Below, one piece after another: positions 49,781-58,067 of a DNA stretch of 64,000 nucleotides; within the stretch, counting starts at the first letter, position 1; every line of letters begins with the position of its first letter. Made by a program: the position numbers and the translations under genes. Source of the stretch: CATQHS01 sp965203375 (lineage in GTDB: Bacteria; Actinomycetota; Acidimicrobiia; Acidimicrobiales; Aldehydirespiratoraceae); the NCBI GenBank assembly GCA_965203375.1, contig OZ241886.1, positions 186,001 to 250,000 of the forward strand, given 5' to 3'. Below the pieces are notes generated by a model. It was not told the DNA's origin, ran no database searches, and saw nothing but the letters and a program-made list of their open reading frames with translations.

Positions 49781-49827
49781 CGTCCGAGCCTCCCCTCTAT
49801 CTTGATGTAGCTTCCGGCTCCGGTCAC
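49777..49827 (-). other. 16-codon bridge ORF between the two DMGDH-like genes
   Basis: GTG 49827 has GGAGG three bases upstream and lies eight bases after the stop of the upstream DMGDH-like gene. It opens MTGAGSYIKIEGRLGR, ending at TGA 49779-49777, which overlaps GTG 49780 of the downstream gene. Both starts read GTGACCG. Spacing is 47 bp. The repeated stretch is short, so duplication is less certain here. Confidence 0.6.
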
Positions 49828-49835
49828 AATCCTCC

Positions 49836-52280
49836 TCACATGCGCACCCGCTGGCTGCGGGGATCGTAGAACGAGCGGATCGACGGAGTCGCCGGAACGG
49901 GCCGCAGGGCCACTTCGATCTCGAACCGGCCGGCGTCGAGCCAGTCCTGGGTCACTCCCTCGGAGTGGTTCAAATAGCCCATAGCCAGGCAGCGGTCCTC
50001 GGTGTAGCTCCACATGGCCGACGACACCCGGCCCACGATCTGGCCGTCGCGGCGCACGGGCTCGTCGTGATACAGCATCAGGTCGGGGTCCTCGAGGCGG
50101 AACTGGATCAGCCGTTTGACCCGGGGCTGGTGCCGCTGGGCCTCCAGCGCGGCCCGGCCGATGAAGTCCGCCTCCTTGTCCCAGCCGACCACGAACCCGA
50201 GGCCGGCCTCGACGGGGGTGTCCTCGCCGGTGATGTCGTGGCCCCAGTGCCGGTAGCCGGCCTCGAGGCGCAGCGAGTTCATGGCGTGGTAGCCGGCCAG
50301 CGCCAGGCCGTGGGGCTCGCCCGCCTCAGCCAAGGCGTCGAAGAGGGCGACGGCGGAGCGGTTGGGCACATACAGCTCCCAGCCCAGCTCCCCCACGTAA
50401 CTCATGCGCAGGGCCAGCACCTCGATCCCGGCGGCGTCGAGGACGCGGGCGGTGCCGAACGGGAAGTCCTCGTTGGCCAGCGAAGCGCCGGTGAGCGAGC
50501 CCAGCACCGCCCGGGCGGCCGGGCCCATGAGCCCGAGGATGGCCTGCGAGTGAGTGACGTCGGATATGGCCGCGTCGAAGCCGCGGCAGCCCCGGCGGAG
50601 ACGGGCCCAGTCCCGGGTCTGGCAGGCGGCCGCGGTCACCACCATGAACTCCTCGGGGCCGAGGCGGGTCACGGTGAGGTCGGCCTCGATCCCGCCTTGG
50701 TCGTTGCACCACTGGGTGTAGACCACCCGGCCCGGCTCCACGTCGACGGCGGCGACGCTCAGCCGGTCCAGCGCAGCCGCCGCGCCGGGGCCGGTCACGG
50801 CGAACTTGGCGAAGGAGGTCTGGTCGAACAGGGCGACAGCGGTGCGGGCGGACAGGCACTCCCGGCCGGCGTTGGCCCACCAGTTCTGGCGGCCGTAGCT
50901 GTACTCGTAGACGGGGGCCTGGCCTTCGGCGGCGTACCAGTTGGGCCGCTCCCAGCCCGCCGTCTCCCCGAACACGGCGCCGGCCGCGGCCAGCCGGTCG
51001 TGCAGGGGCGACAGGCGGCGGCCCCGGGCGCTCTCGTACTGGCGGAAGGGCCAGTGCATGGCGTAGAGCAGGCCGAGGCTCTCGGGGATGCGCTGGGCCA
51101 GATAGTCCTCAGCGGCCTGGAACGGGAAGGACCGGCTCAGCTCGGCGGAGGACAGGTCCATGGGCGGATGCCGGTCGGCGATCCATTCGGCCAGGGCCCA
51201 CCCCACCCCGCCCGCGGTCTGGATGCCGACGGAGTTGAACCCGGCGGCCACGAAGCACCCGTCGATCTCGGGCGACTCGCCCGCGTAGAAGTTCCCGTCG
51301 GGGGTGAAGGACTCCGGCCCGTTGAAGAACAACTGGATGCCGCAGTCGCCCAGGGCCGGGACCCGGTGGGCGGCCCGCTCGAAGACGGGGCCGACGTGGT
51401 CCCAGTCCTCGGGCAGGGTCCCGAACGAGAAGTCGCGGGGCACGCCCTCCAGGTTCCAGACCTTGCCCCGGGGCTCGAAGAAGCCGGCCATGATCTTGCC
51501 GGTCTCCTCCCTGAAGTAGGTGTGGTTGCCGGGGTCGCGCAGCACCGGGGTGTCGGCGTCCACCCCGTCGACGGGCTCGGTGACCACGTAGAAGTGCTCG
51601 CAGGCCTGCACGGGCACGGCCACCCCGACCCGGGCGGCGAGCTGGCGGGTCCACATCCCCGCGGCCAGCACCACGGTCTCGGCCTCCACCGGCCCCTGCT
51701 CGGTCTCCACCCCGGCGATCCGGCCGCCCGTCGTCCGCAGGTCGGTGACGGCCACCCCCTCGACGACGGCCGCGCCCCTCATCCGGGCCCCCCGGGCCAG
51801 CGACATGGTGGTGTCCACCGGCGAGGTGTGGCCGTCGCCGGGGATGTAGAGGGCCCCGACCAGATCGTCGGTGCGGATCAGGGGCCAGCGCTCGGCCAGC
51901 TCGTCAAAGTCAATCACCCGGGTCTCGACCCCGACGGCGGCCGCCATCGACGCTCCTCTCAGGATCTCCTCCCAGCGCTCGCCGTCGGCGGCCACCGACA
52001 CCGAGCCGGGGGCCCGGTAGCCGGTGGGCTGGCCGGTCTCGTCCTCCAGTTCCTCAAACAGCCTGGCGGTGTAGGTGGCCAGCTTGGTGAGGCTGTGGGT
52101 GGCCTTGAGCTGCGACACCAGCCCGGCCGCGTGCCAGGTGGTGCCCGAGGTGAGGCGGGACTGCTCGATGAGCACCACGTCGGTGATGCCGCGGCGGGTC
52201 AGGTGGTAGGCCGCGCTGCAGCCCACGATCCCGCCCCCGACGATCACCACCTGGGCTCGATCGGGCAGACCGGGCGCCAT
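49836..52280 (-). CDS. Dimethylglycine/sarcosine dehydrogenase-like flavoprotein 2
   Basis: An 814-residue paralogue of the following gene. FAD motif VIVGGGIVGCSAAYHLTRRG, TSGTTWHAAGL (covalent-FAD His position), then VTGPGAAAALDRL and MSYVGELGWELYVP in the folate (GcvT) domain, with TPVEAGLGFVV near the end. ATG 52280 has GAGGGGG upstream. Two consecutive enzymes of this type suggest successive demethylations, with the MttB-like gene completing the operon. Confidence 0.87.
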   Translation of the reverse strand: MAPGLPDRAQVVIVGGGIVGCSAAYHLTRRGITDVVLIEQSRLTSGTTWHAAGLVSQLKATHSLTKLATYTARLFEELEDETGQPTGYRAPGSVSVAADGERWEEILRGASMAAAVGVETRVIDFDELAERWPLIRTDDLVGALYIPGDGHTSPVDTTMSLARGARMRGAAVVEGVAVTDLRTTGGRIAGVETEQGPVEAETVVLAAGMWTRQLAARVGVAVPVQACEHFYVVTEPVDGVDADTPVLRDPGNHTYFREETGKIMAGFFEPRGKVWNLEGVPRDFSFGTLPEDWDHVGPVFERAAHRVPALGDCGIQLFFNGPESFTPDGNFYAGESPEIDGCFVAAGFNSVGIQTAGGVGWALAEWIADRHPPMDLSSAELSRSFPFQAAEDYLAQRIPESLGLLYAMHWPFRQYESARGRRLSPLHDRLAAAGAVFGETAGWERPNWYAAEGQAPVYEYSYGRQNWWANAGRECLSARTAVALFDQTSFAKFAVTGPGAAAALDRLSVAAVDVEPGRVVYTQWCNDQGGIEADLTVTRLGPEEFMVVTAAACQTRDWARLRRGCRGFDAAISDVTHSQAILGLMGPAARAVLGSLTGASLANEDFPFGTARVLDAAGIEVLALRMSYVGELGWELYVPNRSAVALFDALAEAGEPHGLALAGYHAMNSLRLEAGYRHWGHDITGEDTPVEAGLGFVVGWDKEADFIGRAALEAQRHQPRVKRLIQFRLEDPDLMLYHDEPVRRDGQIVGRVSSAMWSYTEDRCLAMGYLNHSEGVTQDWLDAGRFEIEVALRPVPATPSIRSFYDPRSQRVRM

Positions 52281-52415
52281 CTCGTCCCCCTCCGAACTCG
52301 GGCGGCGGGCCGGACCCTCCGCGGCGTCAACCGCCGCGCAGGATAGCTTCCCGGTCGATGGGTCCGAGCGCCGGCGGGTCGGGGCAGCGCCTGCCTCGCC
52401 GGTAGGGACTGGCAC

Positions 52416-53321
52416 ATGGGGGGGCCGAACCCCGACGGGGAGGGCCGACTCCATCGGGCGGGGCTGGTCATGGCCGTCGGCGCGGCGGTGTGCTGGGGGC
52501 TGGGCAACCTCATGGTCCGCCAGCCCGATCTGCCCGGCCCTCAGCTCGCCTTCTGGCGGACTCTGCTCGGCGCCGGGGTGTATACCGTCGCCCTGGCCGT
52601 CACCCGGCGGCGGCTGAGCTGGGCCTGCATCCGGGGCTGCTGGCTGGCCGGGGCGGCCATGGCCGGCTGGATCGTCTTCTTCTACCTGGCCATCCGGTCC
52701 ACCACGGTCACCAACGCCAGTCTGATCGGATCCCTGCTGCCGGTGATCCTGCTGGGGGTGGCGGTGCGCCAGTTCGGGGAGCCGGTCACGCTGCGGCTGG
52801 TCGGGATGGTGGCCGCCGCGCTGGCGGGGACAGCCCTGGTGCTGTACGGGTCGTCGTCGGCGCCCACTTGGAGTCTGCGGGGCGACGGGATGGCCCTGGT
52901 GTCGACCCTGCTGTTCGCCGCCTACTTCATCCTGGTCAAACAAGCCCGGCAGCGGTTCGGCGTTCTGGAGCTGCTGGCCGCCGTCTACGCCGTCGCGTCG
53001 GTCGCCCTCCTCCCGGTGGCGGTGATCGACGCCGGAGGGCTCGGGTTCCCCGGCGGCCAGGCCTGGGGGTGGATGGCGGCCATGGTGGCCGTGCCCGGCT
53101 CCGGCCATCTCCTCATGAACTGGGCCCACCGCCATGTGGGGCTCTCGATCACCTCCACCGTCACCCTGGCCTCGACGCCGGTGTCGGCCGTCGGGGCCGC
53201 TCTTTTCCTGGACGAGCCGATCGTGGCCCTTCAGGTCGTGGGCGCGGCCGTCACCTTCGCGGCCCTGGCCGCGGTGATCCGAGCCGACCTGGCCCTGTCC
53301 GACCGGCACTCGGACGCCTAG
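52416..53321 (+). CDS. EamA/DMT-family membrane transporter
   Basis: A 301-residue integral membrane protein with ten predicted helices in two repeated EamA halves; each half begins with a Trp/Gly-rich helix (AVGAAVCWGLGNLMV; GMALVSTLLFAAYFILV). Such proteins export or exchange metabolites. ATG 52416 has AGGGA upstream; ATG 52470 is an alternative start. Divergent from the DMGDH operon (135 bp between), so it may export an amine or amino-acid product of that operon. Confidence 0.85.
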   Translation: MGGPNPDGEGRLHRAGLVMAVGAAVCWGLGNLMVRQPDLPGPQLAFWRTLLGAGVYTVALAVTRRRLSWACIRGCWLAGAAMAGWIVFFYLAIRSTTVTNASLIGSLLPVILLGVAVRQFGEPVTLRLVGMVAAALAGTALVLYGSSSAPTWSLRGDGMALVSTLLFAAYFILVKQARQRFGVLELLAAVYAVASVALLPVAVIDAGGLGFPGGQAWGWMAAMVAVPGSGHLLMNWAHRHVGLSITSTVTLASTPVSAVGAALFLDEPIVALQVVGAAVTFAALAAVIRADLALSDRHSDA

Positions 53322-53455
53322 CGCCGCGGCCGCCGGGCCGGGCCAGCCGCCGCGCCGGGCCCCTTAGAGCATGCGCGGATTGCTCGGGGAACCATGCGCG
53401 AGCCATACGGATGCAACGATCCGGCGCGGCGTGGAGGGTCAATTCGCGCACGCTC

Positions 53456-53914
53456 TTATTGGCAGATCACCAGCGGGATGTCGCGGTCGGTGCGGGCCTG
53501 GTAGTCGTCGTAGTCGGGCCACTGGGCCGCGGCCAGGGGCCACAGCTCGGCCTTCTCGGCCGCGGTGGCGGTGCGGGCCGTCAGCTCATGCACCCGGTCT
53601 CGGTCTTGGATGGTCACCGAGGGATCGGCGATCAGGTTGAGGTACCAGGCGGGGTGTGAGGGCGCGCCCCCCATGGAGGCCACCAGCAGGTACCGGTCCC
53701 CGTCGACGGTGCGGATGAGGGGGGTGCGCCGCAGGCAGCCGGTCCGGCGGCCCACGGTGGTGAGGATGACGCACTCGGCGCCCTCCCACTCGAACCCGTC
53801 GGCCCCGCCGGTGGCCAGGTACCGGTCCACATGGTCGGCGATCGGCTTCCACGAGCTGGGCCGGTACTCCCGGGCCGCCTGTCCACCGCCCTCGGGCTGG
53901 CCGCTGGCCGCCAT
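53456..53914 (-). CDS. DDN/F420-type nitroreductase-family protein
   Basis: A 152-residue protein of the deazaflavin-dependent nitroreductase family: LTTVGRRTGCLRRTPLI, YLLVASMGGAPSHPAWYLNL and VTIQDRDRVHELTAR are the standard stretches. Proteins of this split-barrel family use F420H2 in actinobacteria. ATG 53914, eight bases after the SDR stop, has GGGG upstream. It closes the operon FMN oxidase - amidohydrolase - SDR - this gene. Confidence 0.87.
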   Translation of the reverse strand: MAASGQPEGGGQAAREYRPSSWKPIADHVDRYLATGGADGFEWEGAECVILTTVGRRTGCLRRTPLIRTVDGDRYLLVASMGGAPSHPAWYLNLIADPSVTIQDRDRVHELTARTATAAEKAELWPLAAAQWPDYDDYQARTDRDIPLVICQ

Positions 53915-53921
53915 GATCCCC

Positions 53922-54833
53922 CTACAGGCCCATCTCGTGGTGGGGCGGCACCTCGAACCGGCCGATGGCGTCGGCTCGGCGGTGGAGCAGGTCCACGGTG
54001 GAGCCGATGTCTCGGGCGATGATGTAGCGGCGCTCGCGGACGCAGCCCACCACGAAGGCACCCAGCTCGTCGAGGTCGGCCACCGTCACCTGCCGGCCGG
54101 ACGCGGCCAGCCGGTCCTTCATCTCCTCGAAGGTCATCGACGCCCGCCCGGTGCCGCCCCGCGTCCGGGCCAGCTCGGGGGGCCGGTTGCGGCCGGCGTT
54201 GAACAGGCCGGTGGGCAGCAGCCCGCCCGAGGGGTAGAAGACCGAGGCCCGCAGGGCGGTCCGCTCGTTCACCAGCTCGTGGTGGAGGGCCTCGGTGAAG
54301 CAGGAGACCGCGGCCTTGGAGGAGGCGTACACCGAGGCCCGGGGCACCGGCGCGAAGCCGCCGTCGCCCGAGGAGGTGTTGACCACCTGGCCCGGTTGGC
54401 CCGAGGCGATCATGCGGGGGACGAAAGCGGACACGCCGTTGGCCACTCCGAACACGTTCACGCCGAAGCACCACCGCCAGTCGTTGTGCTCCTGCTCCCA
54501 GGGGCGGCCGCCGCCCCCGGAGGTGACCCCGGCGTTGTTGAACAGCAGGTTGCACCGACCGTGGGCGGCGAAGATCTCTTCGGCCAGGGCCTCGACCGAG
54601 GCCGGATCGCTGACATCGGTGCGGACCCCCGAAACCGGGCCGCGGGCGGCCAGCTCGGCTGCCGCGGCCTCCAGAACGGGGGCCTCTATGTCGGCCAGCA
54701 CCACCGCCGCACCCGCATCGAGGAGGGCCCCGGCGATGCCCTTGCCGATGCCGGAGGCGCCGCCGGTGACCACGGCCACCGCGCCCTCTATGTCGAGCGG
54801 TTCGACAATCTCCAGCCGTTCGGCACCGCTCAT
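53922..54833 (-). CDS. SDR-family oxidoreductase
   Basis: A 303-residue short-chain dehydrogenase with VVTGGASGIGKGIAGALL, FNNAGVTSGGGG, VVNTSSGDGG and catalytic YASSKAAVSC. The C-terminal 60 residues extend beyond the core and are charged. ATG 54833 overlaps the stop of a 24-codon mini-ORF (ATGA), a duplicate of its own start region. Follows an amidohydrolase gene; substrate unknown. Confidence 0.85.
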   Translation of the reverse strand: MSGAERLEIVEPLDIEGAVAVVTGGASGIGKGIAGALLDAGAAVVLADIEAPVLEAAAAELAARGPVSGVRTDVSDPASVEALAEEIFAAHGRCNLLFNNAGVTSGGGGRPWEQEHNDWRWCFGVNVFGVANGVSAFVPRMIASGQPGQVVNTSSGDGGFAPVPRASVYASSKAAVSCFTEALHHELVNERTALRASVFYPSGGLLPTGLFNAGRNRPPELARTRGGTGRASMTFEEMKDRLAASGRQVTVADLDELGAFVVGCVRERRYIIARDIGSTVDLLHRRADAIGRFEVPPHHEMGL

Positions 54834-54904
54834 CGGCTTCGGCCCCGCCGCCTTGCCGCGGGGTCGCCCGGCGTCGCCAGAGGCCGGGCCTCAGCGCCGA
54901 TCAT
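54830..54904 (-). other. 24-codon bridge ORF before SDR (duplicated start)
   Basis: ATG 54904, ten bases after the amidohydrolase stop, opens MIGAEARPLATPGDPAARRR and on to TGA 54832-54830, overlapping the SDR ATG 54833 (ATGA). GCCGAAGCCGATGA is repeated exactly at both starts, 71 bp apart. Confidence 0.75.
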
Positions 54905-54914
54905 CGGCTTCGGC

Positions 54915-56207
54915 TCAGTACCGCAGCTCGCAGTTGTACTCGTCCATCCACCAGCGGGCGGTGCGGGCCGCGTCGGGCGGGGTGCGCAGCTCCGGGTCTT
55001 GGTGAAGCTGGACCGGGGTGGGGCCGATCCGGGCCGCGATGTCGGTCAGGGCGTCCAGGTCGAGGCCATAGCACTCCACCGCGTTGATCCCCAGCAACTT
55101 GCGGGCGTCTTCGATGGACACGTCCCGAAAGTCGTTCTCGAGCCGCTCGACGGTGTGGGGCCAGGACCCTTCGGGGTGGGGGTAGTCGGTGCCCCACATC
55201 AGCGCGTCGATGCCGTTGACGTGGCGGCGGCGGATCTCCTCCCGGCTCATGGTGGAGGCCCCGATGAACACGTTGGTCCCGAAGTACTCCGACGGCAGCC
55301 GGGAGATGAGGCCCTTCATCCTCGACCCCATCTTCTTGATCTTGTTGCTGGCCCCGAAGTTGACGTCGGCCTTCCAGAGCAGGTCGCCCACCCAGTAGGA
55401 GCCGCACTCCACCACCGCGTAGCGCAGGCCGTCGAATTTGTCGAACTTGCCCGAGAACAGCAACTGCCACAGGGCCCGGTGGGTCCAGAACGGCACCTCG
55501 TTCACGTACATGGCCACGTTGTCGCCGTAGCTGGAGAAGTCGGCCTCCCCCGAGTGGGTGTGGACCACCATGCCGGTCTCGGCGCAGGCCGCCCACACCG
55601 GGTCGTAGCGGTCGGCGCCGTAGGGCTCGAATCCGTGCCACATGGTGGGGATCATGATCCCGGCGATGCCGGGCTGGCCGGCCATGTGCTCGATCTCGGC
55701 CACGGACTGTTCGACGTCGTGGGTGATGGGCACCAGGGCCACCCCGGCCCGGCGGGGCGGGTTGGTGGCGCAGAACTCGACCAGCCAGCGGTTGTGGGCC
55801 CGGGCCCCGCCGAAGGCGAGGCGGGGGTCGGTTATCTGCCCGGCCGACAGCCCGGCCCCGAACGGCGGGGACTCCTGGCCGGTGACGGCGTCGCCGTCGG
55901 CGAAGATGACCTCTCCGGCTACGCCGTCGGCGTCCAGCTCCTTGTCCCGCACCTCGGGGTCGTAAGCCCCCCGCAGGCCCTCGGCGTTCTGGCCCTCCCA
56001 CTCCTCGATGAACTCGGCGTTGACCTCCTCGGAGAGCCGCCGGTGGGCGTGGCGCTCGGCCACGTACTCGTCGAACTCGGCGTGCAGCGCCGAGTCGAGG
56101 TAGGGCCGGTAGTCCTCGCACTGGAGCCCGGCGTGGGTGTCGCTGGAGACGATGACGTAAGGCGCGTTGGAAACGTCGGCCGCCCGGTCGGCGGTGACCT
56201 GATCCAT
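54915..56207 (-). CDS. Amidohydrolase-2 family metal-dependent hydrolase/decarboxylase
   Basis: A 430-residue TIM-barrel protein of the amidohydrolase-2 (ACMSD-like) family: VIVSSDTHAGLQ (first metal motif), GMVVHTHSGEADF (His ligand), and LMWGTDYPHPEGSWPHT (late Asp). ATG 56207 is set by GGAGGGG upstream. Family members decarboxylate or hydrolyse aromatic or cyclic acids. Lies between an FMN oxidase and an SDR on the same strand, likely a short catabolic operon. Confidence 0.85.
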   Translation of the reverse strand: MDQVTADRAADVSNAPYVIVSSDTHAGLQCEDYRPYLDSALHAEFDEYVAERHAHRRLSEEVNAEFIEEWEGQNAEGLRGAYDPEVRDKELDADGVAGEVIFADGDAVTGQESPPFGAGLSAGQITDPRLAFGGARAHNRWLVEFCATNPPRRAGVALVPITHDVEQSVAEIEHMAGQPGIAGIMIPTMWHGFEPYGADRYDPVWAACAETGMVVHTHSGEADFSSYGDNVAMYVNEVPFWTHRALWQLLFSGKFDKFDGLRYAVVECGSYWVGDLLWKADVNFGASNKIKKMGSRMKGLISRLPSEYFGTNVFIGASTMSREEIRRRHVNGIDALMWGTDYPHPEGSWPHTVERLENDFRDVSIEDARKLLGINAVECYGLDLDALTDIAARIGPTPVQLHQDPELRTPPDAARTARWWMDEYNCELRY

Positions 56208-56244
56208 GGGTGACCCCTCCTCCCCTGGTCGTTGATTGCCCCCG

Positions 56245-57477
56245 CTACCGTACCGGGGCGGCGGGTCCACCCGGCGGGCCGATGAGATCGGGGGTCAGAT
56301 CGGACACCGAGGCCGCCCCGCACAGGGCCATGTCCCGCTCCATTCCCGCCCTCAGATGCTCGATCACCCAGTCGACTCCGGCCTCGCCGGCCGCGCCCAG
56401 GCCGTAGAGATAGGCCCGGCCGGCCATGCAGGCGGTGGCCCCCAGCGCCACCGCCTTCACGATGTCGCCGCCCCGACGCACCCCGCCGTCGCAGATGATG
56501 TCGAGGTCGCCGCCCACCGCGTCGGCCACGGGCGGGACCAGATCGACGATGGCCGGAGACGAGTCGAGCTGGCGGCCGCCGTGGTTGGACAGGATCACGC
56601 CGTCGAGGCCCGAGTCCCGGGCGGCGACGGCGTCGGCCACGGTCTGGATCCCCTTCACCAGGACCGGGCCGTCCCAGGCCCCCTGGAGCCATTCGATGTC
56701 GCTCCACGACAGGGACCCGTCGAACTGGGAGTTCATGAACTCCACCAGCTTCACCGCGGTGGTGCCGTCCAGGTCCGAGCGGCCGGCCACCATCGAGAAA
56801 ACGATGGGATCAGCCCGGACGAACTGCCAGGTCCAGATCGGGTGAAGCAGCCCGTCCACGATGGTGTCGAGGCCGAGCTTGGGCGGCAGCTCGAAGCCCC
56901 GCCGCACATCGCGCTCACGCCGTCCGGCCACCGCGGTGTCCACGGTGACGCAGAGGGCCTCGAAGCCGCTGTCGGCCGCCCGGGCCAGCATCTCCTTCAC
57001 CAGTCCCCGGTCCCGCCAGACGTAGACCTGGAACCACAGGCGGCCGTCGCTCACCGCCGAGAGCTCTTCGACCGAGCGGGTGCCCAGGGTGGACAGGGCG
57101 TAGGGGAGCCCGGCCCGGGCCGCGGATCGGGCCACGGCCAGCTCGCCGGGCGGGCAGGCGATCCGGGTGAACCCGGTGGGGGCCAGCACCAGCGGCAGGG
57201 GCGCGGGCTGGCCGAGGATGGAGGTGCTGGTGTCTACTTGGTCCACGTCTCGCAGCACCCGGGGCCGGCATAGCATCTCGCGGAAGGCCCGGGTGTTGCG
57301 GTCGAGGGCCGTCTCGTCCTCGGCGCCGCCGTCTATGTAGTCGAACACGCCGCCTGGCAGGCGTTTGCGGGCGATCCGGCGAAGGTCCTCCACCGAGGCG
57401 GCCCGGGCCAGGCGCCGCTTGGCAGGACTCAGGTGGAAGCGCCGGAACCGCAGCACCGAGCGCAGCGTCGTCAGCAC
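56245..57477 (-). CDS. FMN-dependent alpha-hydroxy-acid dehydrogenase (LldD-like)
   Basis: A 410-residue FMN barrel enzyme. VFDYIDGGAEDE (N-terminal FMN region), LAPTGFTRIACPPGE, VLVKGIQTVADA (Lys), VILSNHGGRQLDSSPA with the catalytic His and substrate Arg, and IICDGGVRRGGDIVKA are all present. Oxidises L-lactate, mandelate or a similar 2-hydroxy acid. GTG 57477 opens VLTTLRSVLRFRRF, which could be a membrane-edge helix as in quinone-linked lactate dehydrogenases. First gene of its operon. Confidence 0.9.
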   Translation of the reverse strand: MLTTLRSVLRFRRFHLSPAKRRLARAASVEDLRRIARKRLPGGVFDYIDGGAEDETALDRNTRAFREMLCRPRVLRDVDQVDTSTSILGQPAPLPLVLAPTGFTRIACPPGELAVARSAARAGLPYALSTLGTRSVEELSAVSDGRLWFQVYVWRDRGLVKEMLARAADSGFEALCVTVDTAVAGRRERDVRRGFELPPKLGLDTIVDGLLHPIWTWQFVRADPIVFSMVAGRSDLDGTTAVKLVEFMNSQFDGSLSWSDIEWLQGAWDGPVLVKGIQTVADAVAARDSGLDGVILSNHGGRQLDSSPAIVDLVPPVADAVGGDLDIICDGGVRRGGDIVKAVALGATACMAGRAYLYGLGAAGEAGVDWVIEHLRAGMERDMALCGAASVSDLTPDLIGPPGGPAAPVR

Positions 57478-57585
57478 GGCCCGACCCTACCCCCGCCGAC
57501 ACGGCGGAGCCTCAGGTGACCCCGACCTCAGCCGAGGCCGACCTTCAGATGTCCGAAGGGGCACCCGGGGCCCGGTGCCCGAGCT

Positions 57586-57963
57586 TCAGTCGCTCGGATC
57601 GGCCTCCAGTGCTCGGCGGCGGGCCGCTTCAGCCGCCTCGGCCGCTCGGCGCAGTTCGTAGGCCTCTTGCTCCAAGAGCGCCGCGTGCGAACGCAGCCTC
57701 TCGGCGACCGCGGCCAAGTCGAGGCCGAGGAAGTGGAGCGGCCGCACCACCCGGTGCCTCAGGGTCTCCCGGCTGGCCGCCGCCGCCCGGCCCATCCACA
57801 CGTCATCGGTGTGGAGGGCGACGACGGCCTCAGGCCGGGTGGCGAGCAGGGATCGGCGGACTTCAAGCGAGCTCGCCACCCGAAGACACTCGCCAGCCCG
57901 CCGCGAGCGCTCTCGGGCCGCCTCGAGCAGCACGAACGGCGAGGGGGCGAACAGATCGGTCAT
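57586..57963 (-). CDS. Hypothetical protein with C-terminal coiled coil
   Basis: A 125-residue protein I do not recognise. The N-terminal half is mixed (FVLLEAARERSRRAGECLRV). The last 45 residues form a continuous Ala/Glu/Arg-rich helix (LRSHAALLEQEAYELRRAAE). No membrane segment. The start at 57963 follows a well-formed promoter at leaderless distance; the 14 extra residues upstream would be encoded by the promoter itself. Confidence 0.65.
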   Translation of the reverse strand: MTDLFAPSPFVLLEAARERSRRAGECLRVASSLEVRRSLLATRPEAVVALHTDDVWMGRAAAASRETLRHRVVRPLHFLGLDLAAVAERLRSHAALLEQEAYELRRAAEAAEAARRRALEADPSD

Positions 57964-57970
57964 CTCACTC

Positions 57971-57998
57971 AATATACATGGAAAATAATTTAATACAA
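57971..57998 (-). promoter_or_regulatory. Sigma70-like leaderless promoter
   Basis: On the minus strand, TTGTAT (57998-57993), a 16-bp AT-rich spacer and TATATT (57976-57971) are followed by seven bases and ATG 57963. This is the best-formed -35/-10 pair I saw in the window and sits in an unusually AT-rich patch. Confidence 0.65.
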
Positions 57999-58067
57999 CT
58001 TCCAATTGGCAATGGCCGGGCGATGGTGTTCTGAGTCCTCGCTGAACGGTGGTTACGGTGGCGGGCC

